Shown piece by piece: positions 1 to 8,144 of a DNA stretch of 42,732 bases. This stretch comes from Alphaproteobacteria bacterium. Its GTDB lineage: Bacteria; Pseudomonadota; Alphaproteobacteria; Rhizobiales; Xanthobacteraceae. Every line of letters starts with the position of its first letter. The first letter of the stretch is position 1. Under the pieces are notes generated by a model. The model saw nothing but the letters and a program-made list of their open reading frames with translations, was not told the origin of the DNA and ran no database searches. The stretch is taken from assembly GCA_009781045.1 (NCBI GenBank), contig WQYW01000019.1:1-42732 (forward strand), in the 5' to 3' direction. The translations under genes and the position numbers were made by a program.

Positions 1-1
1 G

Positions 2-106
2 CGTACCGTTGACGCACTGACAGAAAAGGTCGGCACTGTGTTGAAGAAGATAGAGCCGCCTGAATGCAAGCGATTTGTGAGGCACGCCGGGTATGTGCCA
101 ATTTGA
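2..106 (+). pseudogene. C-terminal end of an IS630-family transposase (cut by window edge)
   Basis: The frame starting at base 2 is open to a TGA at 104-106 and encodes about 34 residues. It includes RTVDALTEKVGTVL and ends PPECKRFVRHAGYVPI. The pattern of an 'aRTvdaLw..ig' helix followed by 'peCk.y...aGY' is the usual C-terminus of IS630/Tc1-mariner-type transposases, which I recognise from the family. The rest of the gene lies left of the window, so I cannot say whether the element is intact. The stop is 13 bases from a TA that fits the IS630 target site, so this is the right end of the element. Alternative: a chance open frame, which the match in both helices makes unlikely. Confidence 0.72.
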
Positions 107-121
107 GCGGGAACAGCTCTA
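107..121 (+). mobile_element. Probable right end of the IS630-type element at a TA target
   Basis: Between the transposase stop and the disrupted regulator gene lies the 13-base tail GCGGGAACAGCTC, followed by TA at 120-121. IS630 elements insert at and duplicate a TA. The regulator reading frame on the minus strand breaks exactly at this TA, which would have been the first two bases of a TAC or TAT tyrosine codon. The left end of the element, needed to confirm the inverted repeat, is outside the window. Confidence 0.6.
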
Positions 122-322
122 GCGATCAACGACGCGATCGACGGATGGAGTGCGCGGGATATCCGGGGTTCTGACGTCGGTCTGGAGCAGACCTGCTCCG
201 AGCGCGCCAACGGCTTCGCAAAGCTGCTCCATGACATGAGGCCAGGCCGATGGCTCAATCACCGTGTCACCCAGCGAAAGCAGGGATCCAGCCAGTTTGT
301 CGGGTGACTTGAGAATTGGCAT
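119..322 (-). pseudogene. N-terminal fragment of a LuxR-type regulator, interrupted by the IS element
   Basis: The fragment starts at an ATG at 322 with GGAG nine bases upstream and reads MPILKSPDKLAGSLLSLGD, then a 'SAWPHVMEQLCEAVGALGAG' helix and a 'DIPRTPSVDRVVDR' segment, before TAG at 119-121. This resembles the N-terminal sensory part of LuxR/HTH regulators of Bradyrhizobium-type genomes, where the next residue is usually a tyrosine. The C-terminal helix-turn-helix is missing here and presumably lies beyond the insertion element, outside the window. An upstream ATG at 343 would add seven residues but has a weaker ribosome-binding site. Only about 67 residues remain, so no functional regulator is expected. 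The family call is from memory of related sequences and is moderate. Confidence 0.5.
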
Positions 323-343
323 GAGACAGGCTCCGACCACCAA

Positions 344-1483
344 TACTGCAAGAAAGAGACAGGCGGATTGTGTCCATGTTGGTCATATGGACCGGAGTGA
401 GCCGGATTTCTGCCGCAAGGGTCGGCGGATGAAAAGGACTATTTGTGGGGGCCGCGCCTGTCTTCTGTCTTTTCACCTCTCAGGCACACCGGCAAGGCGA
501 GCAGATGCGGCGATGCAACCTGAACGGAATGTAGCTTTCCGTGCGAAAGGAATCAATCTTCGGGGTGCATGTCGGCACGGCAGGGTGCGTCGGCGACAGC
601 GCGAAAGAATGCAGGCGGGTGGGCGGCTCTCTGACGTTTGTTTTGGCGACAGAATCTCAGTTCCCAGCCGATTGGCGCGCCACGCGCACTGAAGCGTCAG
701 GCTCAATGCGGCTTGAAGCCTGAAGGCTTTTTCGACAGGAGGAGGCTGGCCGGACGCGGGCGTTCTCTGCCAGATGCGCTCGGGTCGGCAGATTGACAAT
801 ATTTGGCCACAATGGCCTGCGCCTGCCGGTTGACAATTTTCGGCGCCGTTCTCCGCACGACCTCAGGCAGGCGTTTGCCGAATCCGAAGTCGGGACCCTT
901 GCCGCGGGGATGTTTCGGCACGGCTTGAGGGATCTGGTGAATTTCCCGCTCAGGGCAATGTGCCAGCTGCGTGCGCCCGTGGAGCGAATGCGCCCATTCG
1001 CAGACGCCAGCCGGTTGCGGTTGTGGAGACTGTTGCAGTGGCGCGGTCCGCAAAGAGGGGGCGTTTCTCTTTCAGTTCCGGAAAGACAGCAGCGCGCCCA
1101 CCGGGCGGCACGTCGCCGCGCGCCCTGTGGAGTCCATGTGCTGCGCGGCGGGCCGCGACAGAGCGAGCGACAGGCGCTGGCCCGCACAGCTACCGGAGTC
1201 TGGTTCCATGCCCGAGGAGGCTTGCGGCGTCTCTTCTCGTTCCCTGGATGCGTGAGAGAACAGATGAAAAAATCGCGGGTCGCCTGGAGGAGCAACGGAT
1301 GGAGGCCGTCCTCACTTTGTCGATGTGACCGCAAGGCCTTGAGGATCCGGCCCGGCGTGAGCGGACAGTGTCGAATCGCGTTGCGGGCGCAGGCGGCTGA
1401 GGAGCGGACCTGCCCTGTTGCCGCGTCGATCGCGGCCCCTGGTTTCAGCCGCGTTGACCGCTGGTTCCCCCGACTCTGCGACT
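344..1483. other. Gene-poor stretch, 1.1 kb
   Basis: Several frames stay open here on both strands, but all are arginine-, proline- and cysteine-rich translations typical of non-coding GC-rich DNA and none shows a recognisable domain. A short hairpin with a T-run (AAGCC-TGAA-GGCTT then TTTC, 716-732) could be a weak plus-strand terminator. I see no other feature. Confidence 0.5.
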
Positions 1484-1951
1484 CTACTGGGAGTGACGAT
1501 GAGTCCTGGGCGTGCTTTCCGAAGTGCTGGCGCGATGCTTTATGTAGGCGGCGGTATCTTCGGCGTAGTTGTCGGCCCAGGAGTCCAGTGTGACGATGAC
1601 CGCTCGTCGTGCAGCGGGGGATATGGTTACAAATCGCTCGGTGCGTTTGGTGGGGTTTTCGCGTGTCACCACCAGCCCGAGCCGGATCAGTTCGGCCAGT
1701 TTCCGTTTGCCCGTGGAGAGGCTGCCGCCGGCGAATGCATAGGCGTCGGTGGCGCGGAGCGGATGACCTTCCTCGTCCGTCAAGGCGTGGATTGCGGAGA
1801 GCAGGTTCCAGTAGGGAATGGCGTCGCCTTCATCAAAGGTGGCACCGAGTTCGTGAAGTTGCGTCGACCACAGAGCAAACTGGGTGATCGCGCGTTTGAT
1901 GATTTTCGTTACCGGGGAATTTGCGGGGTAGCCTACCCAGGGTGAGGGCAT
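1484..1951 (-). CDS. MarR-like winged-helix transcriptional regulator
   Basis: A 155-residue protein with a central winged-helix core. Residues 60-75 ('HALTDEEGHPLRATDAY') lead into a recognition-helix segment 'AGGSLSTGKRKLAELIRLGL' and a wing 'VTRENPTKRTERFVTISPA', with a C-terminal helix. This order (helix, recognition helix, charged wing ending in a 'TISPAA' strand, long helix) is that of MarR-family DNA-binding proteins. The ligand and target genes are unknown. The gene stands alone, with the nearest gene more than 600 bases away. The region just upstream holds two short palindromes, GTTGCAAC and GTTAAC, which could be operator half-sites; this is only a suggestion. No strong ribosome-binding site precedes the ATG, and longer frames upstream are closed by stops. 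Confidence 0.7.
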   Translation of the reverse strand: MPSPWVGYPANSPVTKIIKRAITQFALWSTQLHELGATFDEGDAIPYWNLLSAIHALTDEEGHPLRATDAYAFAGGSLSTGKRKLAELIRLGLVVTRENPTKRTERFVTISPAARRAVIVTLDSWADNYAEDTAAYIKHRASTSESTPRTHRHSQ

Positions 1952-2570
1952 ATCGTGGGTTCCATCGTTGCAACCTTACTGAAAGTTAACCTGGAGTCAG
2001 AGGAGGAAAGGTTCCTTTCGTGAAACCTCCTCGTGCTTTGTTTCCCGGTCTTTTCTGCAAATCAGGCGCCCGCTTGCGGCCCCGCGCTGGCGTCGGCGGA
2101 TGCATGCCAGATATCCCGATGAAAGGCGATGGAGTCAAGAACATACCTGGCATATATCTTTTCTGGCGGTGCCATCCGACTGCCACAACGCGACGGTGCC
2201 TGCCATGCGAGGCGCAAAGCCTTTCTGCTGCTCTGGCGCCTGATTTGAGCGTTAAGCGTATGTTCAGAGTCGCTGTTGGCGGGATTTGTTGGAACGGCGC
2301 ATCAGCTGTGGGCGTGAGGCGTGCGTGCGCCGGCGTGCGCGCCCCGAGGCAGAGCCGATCACGTGAAGAGAAGGAGGACCGGATTGCGGAAGTTCAGTCC
2401 GTTTTCGCGGGCAATCGCAGCTTCCCACCGCAGGCGTGAGACCTGTTGCGTCAGACCTGGGTCTTGCGGGTTGTACCGACTGCGCCTGCCGCAGCCCACG
2501 CGCCTTGATGTGGGGGAGCAATTCCGCCGGCCTGGGAGTTCCTGAAGATGGCTTTGATGCCAGCCTGCAC
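1952..2570. other. Non-coding stretch with a stable hairpin at 2000-2032
   Basis: No convincing gene is present. A 7-bp perfect stem, GAGGAGG (2000-2006) with CCTCCTC (2026-2032), encloses an inner AAAGG-TT-CCTTT stem. It lies just upstream of the MarR-like gene, on the side of its promoter. It could be an RNA structure or a protein site. There is no T-run, so a classical terminator is unlikely. Confidence 0.45.
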
Positions 2571-3086
2571 TCAGTGGCGGGGCGATGGCGCCATGCGCCA
2601 TTCCGGCAGGCGGTCCTCAGCCGTCAGAGTGTCGCCACTGGGATCCTGCGCCGGGACGGCCTGCTGTGACAGAGGCGGCCCGTCTTTGGCCAGGTCGGCC
2701 TCAGGGGATGGATCGCTCTCTGCTGCGCGGTTGCCGGATACCTCCATGCTGTCACTGAGGATCGAACCGGTGTGATCGGGGGCCTTTCTGTCACCGCGCT
2801 CGGGAGCCTTCTTTCCGCTGTGATCAGGGGCGGTGATCATGCGGTAGACTTTGCGGGCGCCGTCCTGGGCGCGCTGGCCGATGATGGTCGCAGCGTGGCC
2901 GCCGACCTCGCAGGCCGCAGGCTGGCGATTGCAGAACTGGCCGATGTCGGAGGCGGTGGCAGCCGCGGCCTGGACCGCCTCGGATGCGCCGATATGCGGC
3001 GTGCCGACGGGCTCCTCGGTCTTGTCTCGGGGCAGGAATACCAGCACCAGCCCGAGCCAGAAGATCATGCGGAACAGAAAACGCAT
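2571..3086 (-). CDS. DUF5330-like exported or membrane-anchored protein
   Basis: The chosen ATG at 3086 gives 171 residues starting MRFLFRMIFWLGLVLVFLP, an uncleaved or cleaved signal-type hydrophobic segment. Next comes 'ASEAVQAAAATASDIGQFC' with the pair of cysteines in 'QFCNRQPAACEVG', followed by 'AATIIGQRAQDGARKVYRMI'. This is the pattern of the short rhizobial DUF5330 family (usually about 100-120 residues), whose function is unknown. The last 80 residues are charged and probably disordered, longer than usual. The reading frame stays open further upstream, but that extension has non-coding composition and the hydrophobic start fits the family. It is divergent from the histidine kinase gene, with about 270 bases between them. 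Confidence 0.7.
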   Translation of the reverse strand: MRFLFRMIFWLGLVLVFLPRDKTEEPVGTPHIGASEAVQAAAATASDIGQFCNRQPAACEVGGHAATIIGQRAQDGARKVYRMITAPDHSGKKAPERGDRKAPDHTGSILSDSMEVSGNRAAESDPSPEADLAKDGPPLSQQAVPAQDPSGDTLTAEDRLPEWRMAPSPRH

Positions 3087-3283
3087 TCCTGGGACCTGTC
3101 TTTTACGCCACACGCGGCAGATCAGAGTGAAGAAGAGTGAAGGGGGGCGGTAAATTTTCTGTTGACGTGCGCGCTTTACCTCCGGGCCTGGGAGTGCGGG
3201 AAAGGCTCTGTTCACTATGAAAGTTTCAATTCGAAGCAAAAATGCAACGATTCCAATAGCGCCCGGCGCCATGTGGGGCTGCC

Positions 3284-3298
3284 TTAGTGTTCGCTTAA
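3284..3298 (+). promoter_or_regulatory. Near-consensus CtrA box (TTAG-N7-TTAA)
   Basis: TTAG at 3284-3287 and TTAA at 3295-3298 are separated by seven bases. The consensus of the alphaproteobacterial cell-cycle regulator CtrA is TTAA-N7-TTAA, so one of eight positions differs. It lies about 56 bases before the start of the DivJ/PleC-like kinase gene, a plausible place for cell-cycle control. A chance match cannot be excluded. Confidence 0.4.
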
Positions 3299-3353
3299 TG
3301 TCGCTCTGACACGCTGGCTTTACGAACCAAGGAGACGTTGCGGCGTGTCTTAA

Positions 3354-5174
3354 GTGAACGAGCCGACGCGTGAAGCCCCCGTGACAGTGTTGAGTATCAT
3401 TCAAAATAGTGTCGACGCTCTGCTGCATCCCTCGGCGCGCAGGAATGCGTTGACCCGGGCGCGCCATCGCGCCTTCATCGCACCGCGGCTCCTGGGGAGC
3501 CTTGCGGTATTCGCCACCTTCCCGATCTATCTGGTGATGCGGGGCGCGCCCAGCGCACTCGAAGTTGTGGTCTTCGCAGGCCTGATGTCGCCGATCGTGG
3601 TGTCCTGGTATCTGTCGCATACCGGTCGGTTCGAATACGCGCACATGCTGTCATCGCTGGCGCTGGCCTCCGTGATCGTGGCGGTGGCGGCGACCTCGGG
3701 AGGAATCGAATCCTTCGCCGCGGTGTGGCTCCTGGTAATTCCGCTTGAGGCCGCGCTGTCGGCCTCGCGGCGGGTGGTGGGCTTTGCTGCCGCTCTGGCC
3801 TTGTGCTGTGCCGTGCTTCTAGTGGTGCTCGGTTACTTTGATCTGTTGCCGCCGATGGCGAACGCCACCGACCACCGCATCCTGATGGCCGCAGGTGTCA
3901 TTTCCGCGATGCTCTATGCGGCGGGCCTTGCCTTCGGGGCCGAATCCCTGTCGCGCACCAGCATGGCGCTGCTGCTGCGCGAAGAGGAGCGTTACCGGCT
4001 CCTGGCGCGCAATATGAGCGATGTGATTTCACGACACGGCGGCAATGGTGCGGTGCTGTTCATCTCGCCCGTAGCCGAAGATCTGCTCGGCACCGAGGTT
4101 TCGACCCTGCTCGGGCATGGCCTGTTCGAGCGTGTGCATGTCGCCGATCGCCCGGTTTATCTCACCGCATTGTCGGATGCAGCGTGCGGCAGGCAGCGCT
4201 GTGTGCGTTTCCGTGCCCGGCGGGACAGCCTGAGCGGCGGGCGCTTCATCTGGATCGAAATGCGCTGCAATCCGCTGGCGGCGGCTGGGGAAGGCGCCGA
4301 CGATCGGCAGGTTGTCGCGGTGCTGCGGGATATCAGTGCGCGCAAGGTCGAGGAGGATGCACTTTCCGAGGCACATAGTGCCGCGGAAGCCGCCCAGGCC
4401 ACAAGGACCCGTTTCCTCGCTGCCATGAGCCATGAATTGCGCACGCCGCTCAATGCCATCATCGGTTTCTCCGAGATGCTGGTGCAGGAACAGACGCTGC
4501 AGCTCGAGCCTGCAAGGCGCCAGGAATATGCCGGGCTGATCGCCGATTCCGGCCGCCACCTGCTCTCGGTCGTCAACGGCATTCTGGATATGGCGCGGCT
4601 GGAGGCCGGCAGTTTCGAGATTGTACCGGAGCCTTTTTCGCCGCGCGGGGCGCTGGTGCAGTGCTGCAATCTGCTGGCGCTGAAGGCCCGCGAGGGCGAT
4701 ATTGATCTCGTCACCGATGCGCCGCGGGATCTGCCGATGGTCAACGCCGACGCCCGCGCCTTCAAACAGATCGTGCTCAACCTGATCTCGAACGCCATCA
4801 AATTCACCGGACGGGGTGGCCAGGTCGCGGTCGTCGCCGAGGCCACGGATGTTGAACTCGTGGTGCGGATCAGGGATACTGGCGTCGGCATCGCGCCCGA
4901 TGATCTCAAGCGGATCGGAGCGCCGTTCTTCCAGGTCGGCAATGTCTATCAGCGCCGGCATGAGGGGACAGGACTCGGGCTGTCGATTGTGAAAAGCCTG
5001 GTGGCGCTGCATCACGGTGAACTGAACGTCTCGAGCGAAGTTGGAGCCGGGACCACAGTTACGGTGAAACTGCCGCTGGTGTGGGATGAGACCCATGGTG
5101 GCTGTACGGTGACGGCGCTGGTCCCGGTGGCGGGCTCCAGGGAACAACCAGCTTTGGTGAAAAAACGTGCCTAA
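3354..5174 (+). CDS. Membrane PAS-domain sensor histidine kinase, DivJ/PleC-like
   Basis: A 606-residue kinase. About six hydrophobic segments fill residues 45-200, then a PAS-like domain (about 215-330, 'EERYRLLARNMSDVISRHG' onward). The dimerisation and phosphoacceptor domain carries 'AAMSHELRTPLNAIIGFSEM' with the phosphorylated histidine at residue 360. The ATP-binding domain has an N box (LNLISNAIKF), a G1 box (DTGVGI) and a G2 region (GTGLGLSIV). This layout, and the position near recA, fit the DivJ/PleC/PdhS kinases that phosphorylate the cell-division response regulator DivK; the exact paralogue cannot be settled from sequence alone. Start is a GTG at 3354; the same frame is closed by TAA three codons earlier. 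An AAGGAG lies rather far upstream (about 20 bases), so a slightly later start is possible. Its stop overlaps the next gene. Confidence 0.85.
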   Translation: MNEPTREAPVTVLSIIQNSVDALLHPSARRNALTRARHRAFIAPRLLGSLAVFATFPIYLVMRGAPSALEVVVFAGLMSPIVVSWYLSHTGRFEYAHMLSSLALASVIVAVAATSGGIESFAAVWLLVIPLEAALSASRRVVGFAAALALCCAVLLVVLGYFDLLPPMANATDHRILMAAGVISAMLYAAGLAFGAESLSRTSMALLLREEERYRLLARNMSDVISRHGGNGAVLFISPVAEDLLGTEVSTLLGHGLFERVHVADRPVYLTALSDAACGRQRCVRFRARRDSLSGGRFIWIEMRCNPLAAAGEGADDRQVVAVLRDISARKVEEDALSEAHSAAEAAQATRTRFLAAMSHELRTPLNAIIGFSEMLVQEQTLQLEPARRQEYAGLIADSGRHLLSVVNGILDMARLEAGSFEIVPEPFSPRGALVQCCNLLALKAREGDIDLVTDAPRDLPMVNADARAFKQIVLNLISNAIKFTGRGGQVAVVAEATDVELVVRIRDTGVGIAPDDLKRIGAPFFQVGNVYQRRHEGTGLGLSIVKSLVALHHGELNVSSEVGAGTTVTVKLPLVWDETHGGCTVTALVPVAGSREQPALVKKRA

Positions 5175-5751
5175 ACGGTCTGCAAGCCAGGGAGCACCCC
5201 GCCGGCGGCGGCCTTCGGCCGATGCGGCCGAAGCGCCGGATGCCGGGCGCAATGTCGTGATGCAGCTGTTGCTGCACAGTCCGAAGGACACGGTTGCGGT
5301 GGGAGTTGCCGTGGTGACGGTCTGCGCCATCATGGGCAATGCGCTGTTCTTTCAGAGCGGGCGTCACCCGGCGCCGATGTTCGGCATGGCATTGCCAATT
5401 GCGGCACCGGCGACGAAGCCGGTGCCGCGCTCTGCGGCGGCGGTCGAATCACGGCAGCCACAGAATCGCGCCGATGCGCCGGCGACAGGCGCGGCGTCGG
5501 ATCCCCTGACCAACCTGGTGAAGGCAACGACGGCGGGCAGTTCCCGGCCCAGCCCGGCGCGACGGATCGCGGCGGTCCAGCGCGCGCTGGCGCGATATGG
5601 CTTTGGCCAGGTCAGTGCGACCGGGACCATTACTCCCGAGACAAGGGGCGCGATCCGGGAATTCGAGGCAGCGCATAAAATGCCGGTCACCGGACAGGTG
5701 TCGGATCGCCTGATTTCCCAGCTGACCGCCGAGATGGGCCCGCTCGAGTAA
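5167..5751 (+). CDS. Membrane-anchored peptidoglycan-binding-domain protein
   Basis: A 194-residue protein starting at GTG, overlapping the kinase stop by 8 bases, which implies one transcript and coupled translation. Residues 1-38 are basic and cytoplasmic. A single membrane segment, 'VAVGVAVVTVCAIMGNALFF', spans about 42-63. A proline/alanine-rich linker follows, then a C-terminal PG_binding_1 domain (about 128-190) with 'RIAAVQRALARYGFGQVSA' and 'GAIREFEAAHKMPVTGQVSD'. It is predicted to be a periplasmic cell-wall-binding protein anchored in the inner membrane. The coupling to a DivJ/PleC-like kinase suggests a link to the cell envelope or division site, which is inference. No ribosome-binding site of its own is visible. 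Confidence 0.8.
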   Translation: MPKRSASQGAPRRRRPSADAAEAPDAGRNVVMQLLLHSPKDTVAVGVAVVTVCAIMGNALFFQSGRHPAPMFGMALPIAAPATKPVPRSAAAVESRQPQNRADAPATGAASDPLTNLVKATTAGSSRPSPARRIAAVQRALARYGFGQVSATGTITPETRGAIREFEAAHKMPVTGQVSDRLISQLTAEMGPLE

Positions 5752-5888
5752 GTGCTGGCGGGAAGGTGCTGCGCCCGGCCGGCTGGCGGCGGCCCCCTTG
5801 CAGAGCGTGGTGGTTCGAGGCCGGGGCTCCCCTGCATTTTGCGCTGTCGGGTCTGGCAATAGCGATCCGCACCTGCCTTTTGTGTCAG

Positions 5889-5949
5889 CCCTGGGTTTCG
5901 GCCCTTGGGTTTCGGCCCCTGGGTTTCGGCCCCTGGGTTTCGGCCCTGG
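5889..5949. repeat. 14-bp tandem repeat, four copies
   Basis: The core GGGTTTCGG recurs at 5893, 5907, 5921 and 5935, an exact 14-base period (unit close to CCCCTGGGTTTCGG). The copies differ at one or two bases. The unit is not a multiple of three, so it is unlikely to code. No inverted symmetry is obvious. Confidence 0.85.
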
Positions 5950-6280
5950 CTCGGGGCGCGCACGCACACGGGAGACTTTTTTCCCGGGAGTGCTGATTCA
6001 ATGGGCCTTTTTGGTTTCTACCCACGTTCCATTTCAGAAGCGACGGACTGTGCTCCTTGTTGACGCTGTCGAGGCCCAGTCGCCTTCCCTGCTGGAGGTG
6101 ATTCGTGGCGATGGATGATCATCCCGATTGGAGAGGCGCAATTTTTTGCGGATTTCGAGCGGAGTGCGAACCGCCTTTGTTCGAACTCGGCAGTTACGCT
6201 TTGTCTGGAGCTGAAAAGGCCGCTGGCAGCCCGTTGTGACGGGAAAAGCCCATGCATTCACGCTGCTTTGGGACGGATCC

Positions 6281-6395
6281 AGCCACTCCCGGATCGTTAC
6301 CCGTCGGGGGACCCGGGCGGGTGCAAAATCCGGCGTCGAAACAATCACTTGCCTTGATGTTTCGCATCCGGTTCACGGATTCAGGCTGAAATCTG
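6281..6395. repeat. Dispersed intergenic repeat, copy A
   Basis: About 110 bases match 15749-15860 at roughly three in four positions. The shared core is CGGCGTCGAAACAATCACTT (identical for 20 bases), preceded in both by AGCCACTC-CGGATCGT and followed by TTTCGCATCC. An imperfect hairpin around GTTACCC-GTC-GGGGGAC corresponds to a perfect one in the other copy. No coding potential is seen. It resembles REP- or MITE-like short repeats of alphaproteobacteria. Confidence 0.7.
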
Positions 6396-6635
6396 CGGCA
6401 GCCATTTTTCGCCAGGGGCGTGAGACGCGGGCTGCTCGCCGTTGCTGCAGCTGGTCGGATTGCAACTGTGAAGTGATGCAGGCTGTGGATTTCCACCTGG
6501 AGTATGGAGCGCCGGGCCGAAAATGGCAGTTCGGGGATTGTCGGAGCGGCAAAAAAACGTCCCTGTTCTGAACATGTTGGCGATCAGGCGGAGGTTCCAG
6601 GAGAGAAATTCGGCTTTTTGGGGCTGAAAATGCAG

Positions 6636-6650
6636 GAACATATTGCGAAC
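6636..6650 (+). promoter_or_regulatory. LexA (SOS) box upstream of recA
   Basis: GAAC (6636-6639), seven bases, GAAC (6647-6650) is a perfect match to the direct-repeat LexA site of alphaproteobacteria. A third GAAC lies at 6654-6657. It sits 92 bases before the recA ATG, in the expected promoter region, so recA should be induced by DNA damage. Confidence 0.88.
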
Positions 6651-6741
6651 CAAGAACAAATAATGTACAACAGATTTGAGATGATTTCTCCGAATTGTTT
6701 GTTCAACCGCCGTCGAATCCCCGCCATAAGGAGCCACAGCA

Positions 6742-7830
<1,089 letters not shown>

Positions 7831-8144
7831 CACCCTGGTTCTGGGTGGCAGCGGGAGTGCCGAAATTGCCCCGGCATTCCCGCAGTCGGTCTTTGTTGCA
7901 GCGAAGCGGGTCGGACCTGAGGGCGATCCTGCTGTGCCGGTTCACGGCAGATCGCCCGGATCTGGCGATCGCGCCCGGCGCCATGCGGCGTGAAACCGCC
8001 CGATCCTTTCCCTCATCCCGCGTGCAGGCACAGGTGGATTTCCTGTGCTGCGGCGGCATCGACACGGCGGAGTTGCCGTGGCGTGCCGGCCGCAGCCGTC
8101 AACCCGCCAGAGGTGCCGGGCGCCGGCGCGGCTCTTTTGCGCAA
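7831..8144. other. Intergenic region between convergent recA and gcvP
   Basis: The two flanking genes converge. No gene or strong terminator is visible, only a short CACCC/GGGTG stem just after the recA stop without a T-run. Confidence 0.45.

Larger units (their letters stand above)
5752..6635. other. Long intergenic region between the kinase operon and recA
   Basis: No gene is supported in these 0.9 kb. The stretch holds a 14-bp tandem repeat (5889-5949) and one copy of a dispersed repeat (6281-6395), listed separately. The open frames across the tandem repeat only reflect its periodic composition. Confidence 0.55.

Noticed and set aside
657..1593. Genes on either strand in the left gap
   Set aside because: Open frames on both strands mirror each other and are rich in Arg, Pro and Cys, with no recognisable domain or ribosome-binding site.
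4029..5339. 436-residue minus-strand protein
   Set aside because: Antisense to the histidine kinase, whose catalytic boxes are clear.
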